Positions 63,055 through 64,000 of a DNA stretch of 64,000 bases are shown in pieces. The notes beneath the pieces were generated by a model. It searched no databases. It saw only the letters and a list, made by a program, of their open reading frames with translations, and had not been told where the DNA came from. The translations under genes were made by a program, and so were the position numbers. The DNA is from Microglena sp. YARC (taxonomy: Eukaryota; Chlorophyta; Chlorophyceae; Chlamydomonadales; Chlamydomonadaceae). Within the stretch, counting starts at the first letter, position 1. Every line of letters starts with the position of its first letter. The stretch spans positions 50,453,005 to 50,517,004 of the forward strand of contig CM039462.1 of assembly GCA_022414725.1 (NCBI GenBank), written 5' to 3'.

Positions 63055-64000
63055 AGCATTACTATACAGTACGATATCACTACGTGTGACATAACAAGGA
63101 TCGATCAGTAAGAGCTATGTAGATGGTCTTAGTAGTAGTCAGTGTAGTGGTAAGAGAATGTCATTGTATGGTCGGTCGAGGGGTTGGTCGAGTTGGGGTG
63201 GTTTGGTGCGTGCGTGTTCCCTCGTTTTAGGGCGATAATCCGAGATTACAGGACTGCGTGAGCATGGAGTAAGTGTGTTCTGCCTGTGGCCTGCTAGGTG
63301 GCTATTGGTTGAGTGCGTCGGAGTGGCTGGTGCAGTGTGTTGGTGTGGTCGCTGAGAGGATTGATAGTGCCCTGTGGTGTTTGTCGCAGTGGTCCGTAAG
63401 AGGGTTGGTGAACGGAGTGTGGTTGTGTTGTGGTGCGTGTGAGGGTTATATCGGGTGGTGATTGGTAGATGTTGTCCTGGGCTCTCTGCGAGGGCGTGTC
63501 GGATGGCGCTGTGGTCTGCCTGTTTGGCAAGTGTGTGGAGGGCTATCAAGGTGGTGGTCGGTGTTGTCGTGGAGGGGTATGCGAGGTGGTGGTCTGCCTC
63601 GGTATATTGGTGGTCAGTTGTGTGCGACGATTGTCGTTCGCAGGTCGTGGTCATGTCGGTGGTTTGTTTGTGAGTGTGTGGTTCTGTGAAGGGCCTGCTG
63701 GTTGGTGGTGCGGGTCAGGTGTTGTATGGGGGGTGCCGATGTGGAGACTGATGGTGGTTCTGGTCGGTGAGTTTTGTGTGCTCTGCCGGGTTGTGAGTTC
63801 AGATTTGCCGTAGGTCGGTTGCTGGTTGAGGGATGTACGAGTTTGATGCTGGAGCTGTTTGGAGTGCCGGTGGTATGGTTTGGTTCGGCTGTGCCAGGGT
63901 TGTCCGAAAGCGTGGTGGTCGGTGCCGTGTTTGGCAGGGTTTGTCGGTGATCTGGTGCGTTGCAATAGAGGTCCTATGGAGGTTATGTCGTCTCGTGATG
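63055..64000. other. G+T-rich strand-asymmetric region
   Basis: The plus strand is dominated by G and T (GTGGTTGG-, TGTGTTG-type words), with few long C or A runs. The resulting minus-strand frames (171 and 104 codons) are Thr/His/Pro-rich and low complexity, which is a composition effect. No repeat period or telomere motif is evident. Confidence 0.6.

Noticed and set aside
61839..63111. Long ORFs of 350-416 codons across the N gap
   Set aside because: They consist of unknown bases and are artefacts of the gap.

Overview
The window looks like a large, repeat-rich nuclear genome of a eukaryotic microbe, most likely a green alga or a similar protist. The evidence is one intron-containing gene with GT-AG junctions, several families of LTR retrotransposons, a LINE, tRNA-derived SINEs, MITEs and satellite arrays, and no operon-like gene order. 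I cannot name the species from sequence alone. There is a gap of exactly 1000 Ns at 62055-63054.

Layout. 1-2103: remains of a host gene for a membrane-anchored extracellular protein (Ig-like repeat, duplicated unidentified domain, C-terminal transmembrane helix). 2104-8700: mostly non-coding, with short repeats. 8706-9390: fragments of other repeats. 9391-14141: truncated Ty1/copia element, family A copy 1, minus strand. 14142-22780: a minus-strand element of an RT-less and integrase-less LTR family (B-minus), split inside its gag by a plus-strand relative (B-plus, 17639-22447) that itself carries a SINE. 22914-24511: a dispersed repeat, two MITEs and a tRNA-derived SINE. 24610-31230: a complete copia A (copy 2) with identical 197-bp LTRs and a 5-bp target duplication. 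31830-43849: copia C, whose two 328-bp LTRs lie 11.7 kb apart because about 7 kb of satellites and other repeats interrupts its 5' part. 44131-52300: an LTR and leader (family E) split by copia D (44416-51999), which is itself split by a 5'-truncated LINE (48585-about 50800). 52301-54003: LTR fragment and a 567-bp-arm inverted duplication of a copia-D-like gag. 54092-61300: heavily decayed Ty3/gypsy-type element. 61300-64000: uncharacterised, with extreme strand asymmetry after the gap.

How it fits together. Almost everything is a transposon nest, and the order of insertion can be read from target-site duplications (aatct, tccgc, gaagt, atctc, cagtttctcaa, cctgaagc). The two most notable observations are (i) the B family, with gag, a CCHC knuckle, a protease-like domain and a conserved C-terminal domain I do not recognise, but no reverse transcriptase or integrase; and (ii) a shared GGTTAT-type primer-binding site directly after the LTR in at least five different elements. 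That site resembles the complement of the initiator-tRNA-Met anticodon arm, suggesting half-tRNA priming. Single-base differences between the two copia A copies are mostly homopolymer-length changes, so some frameshifts here may be sequencing error rather than real decay.
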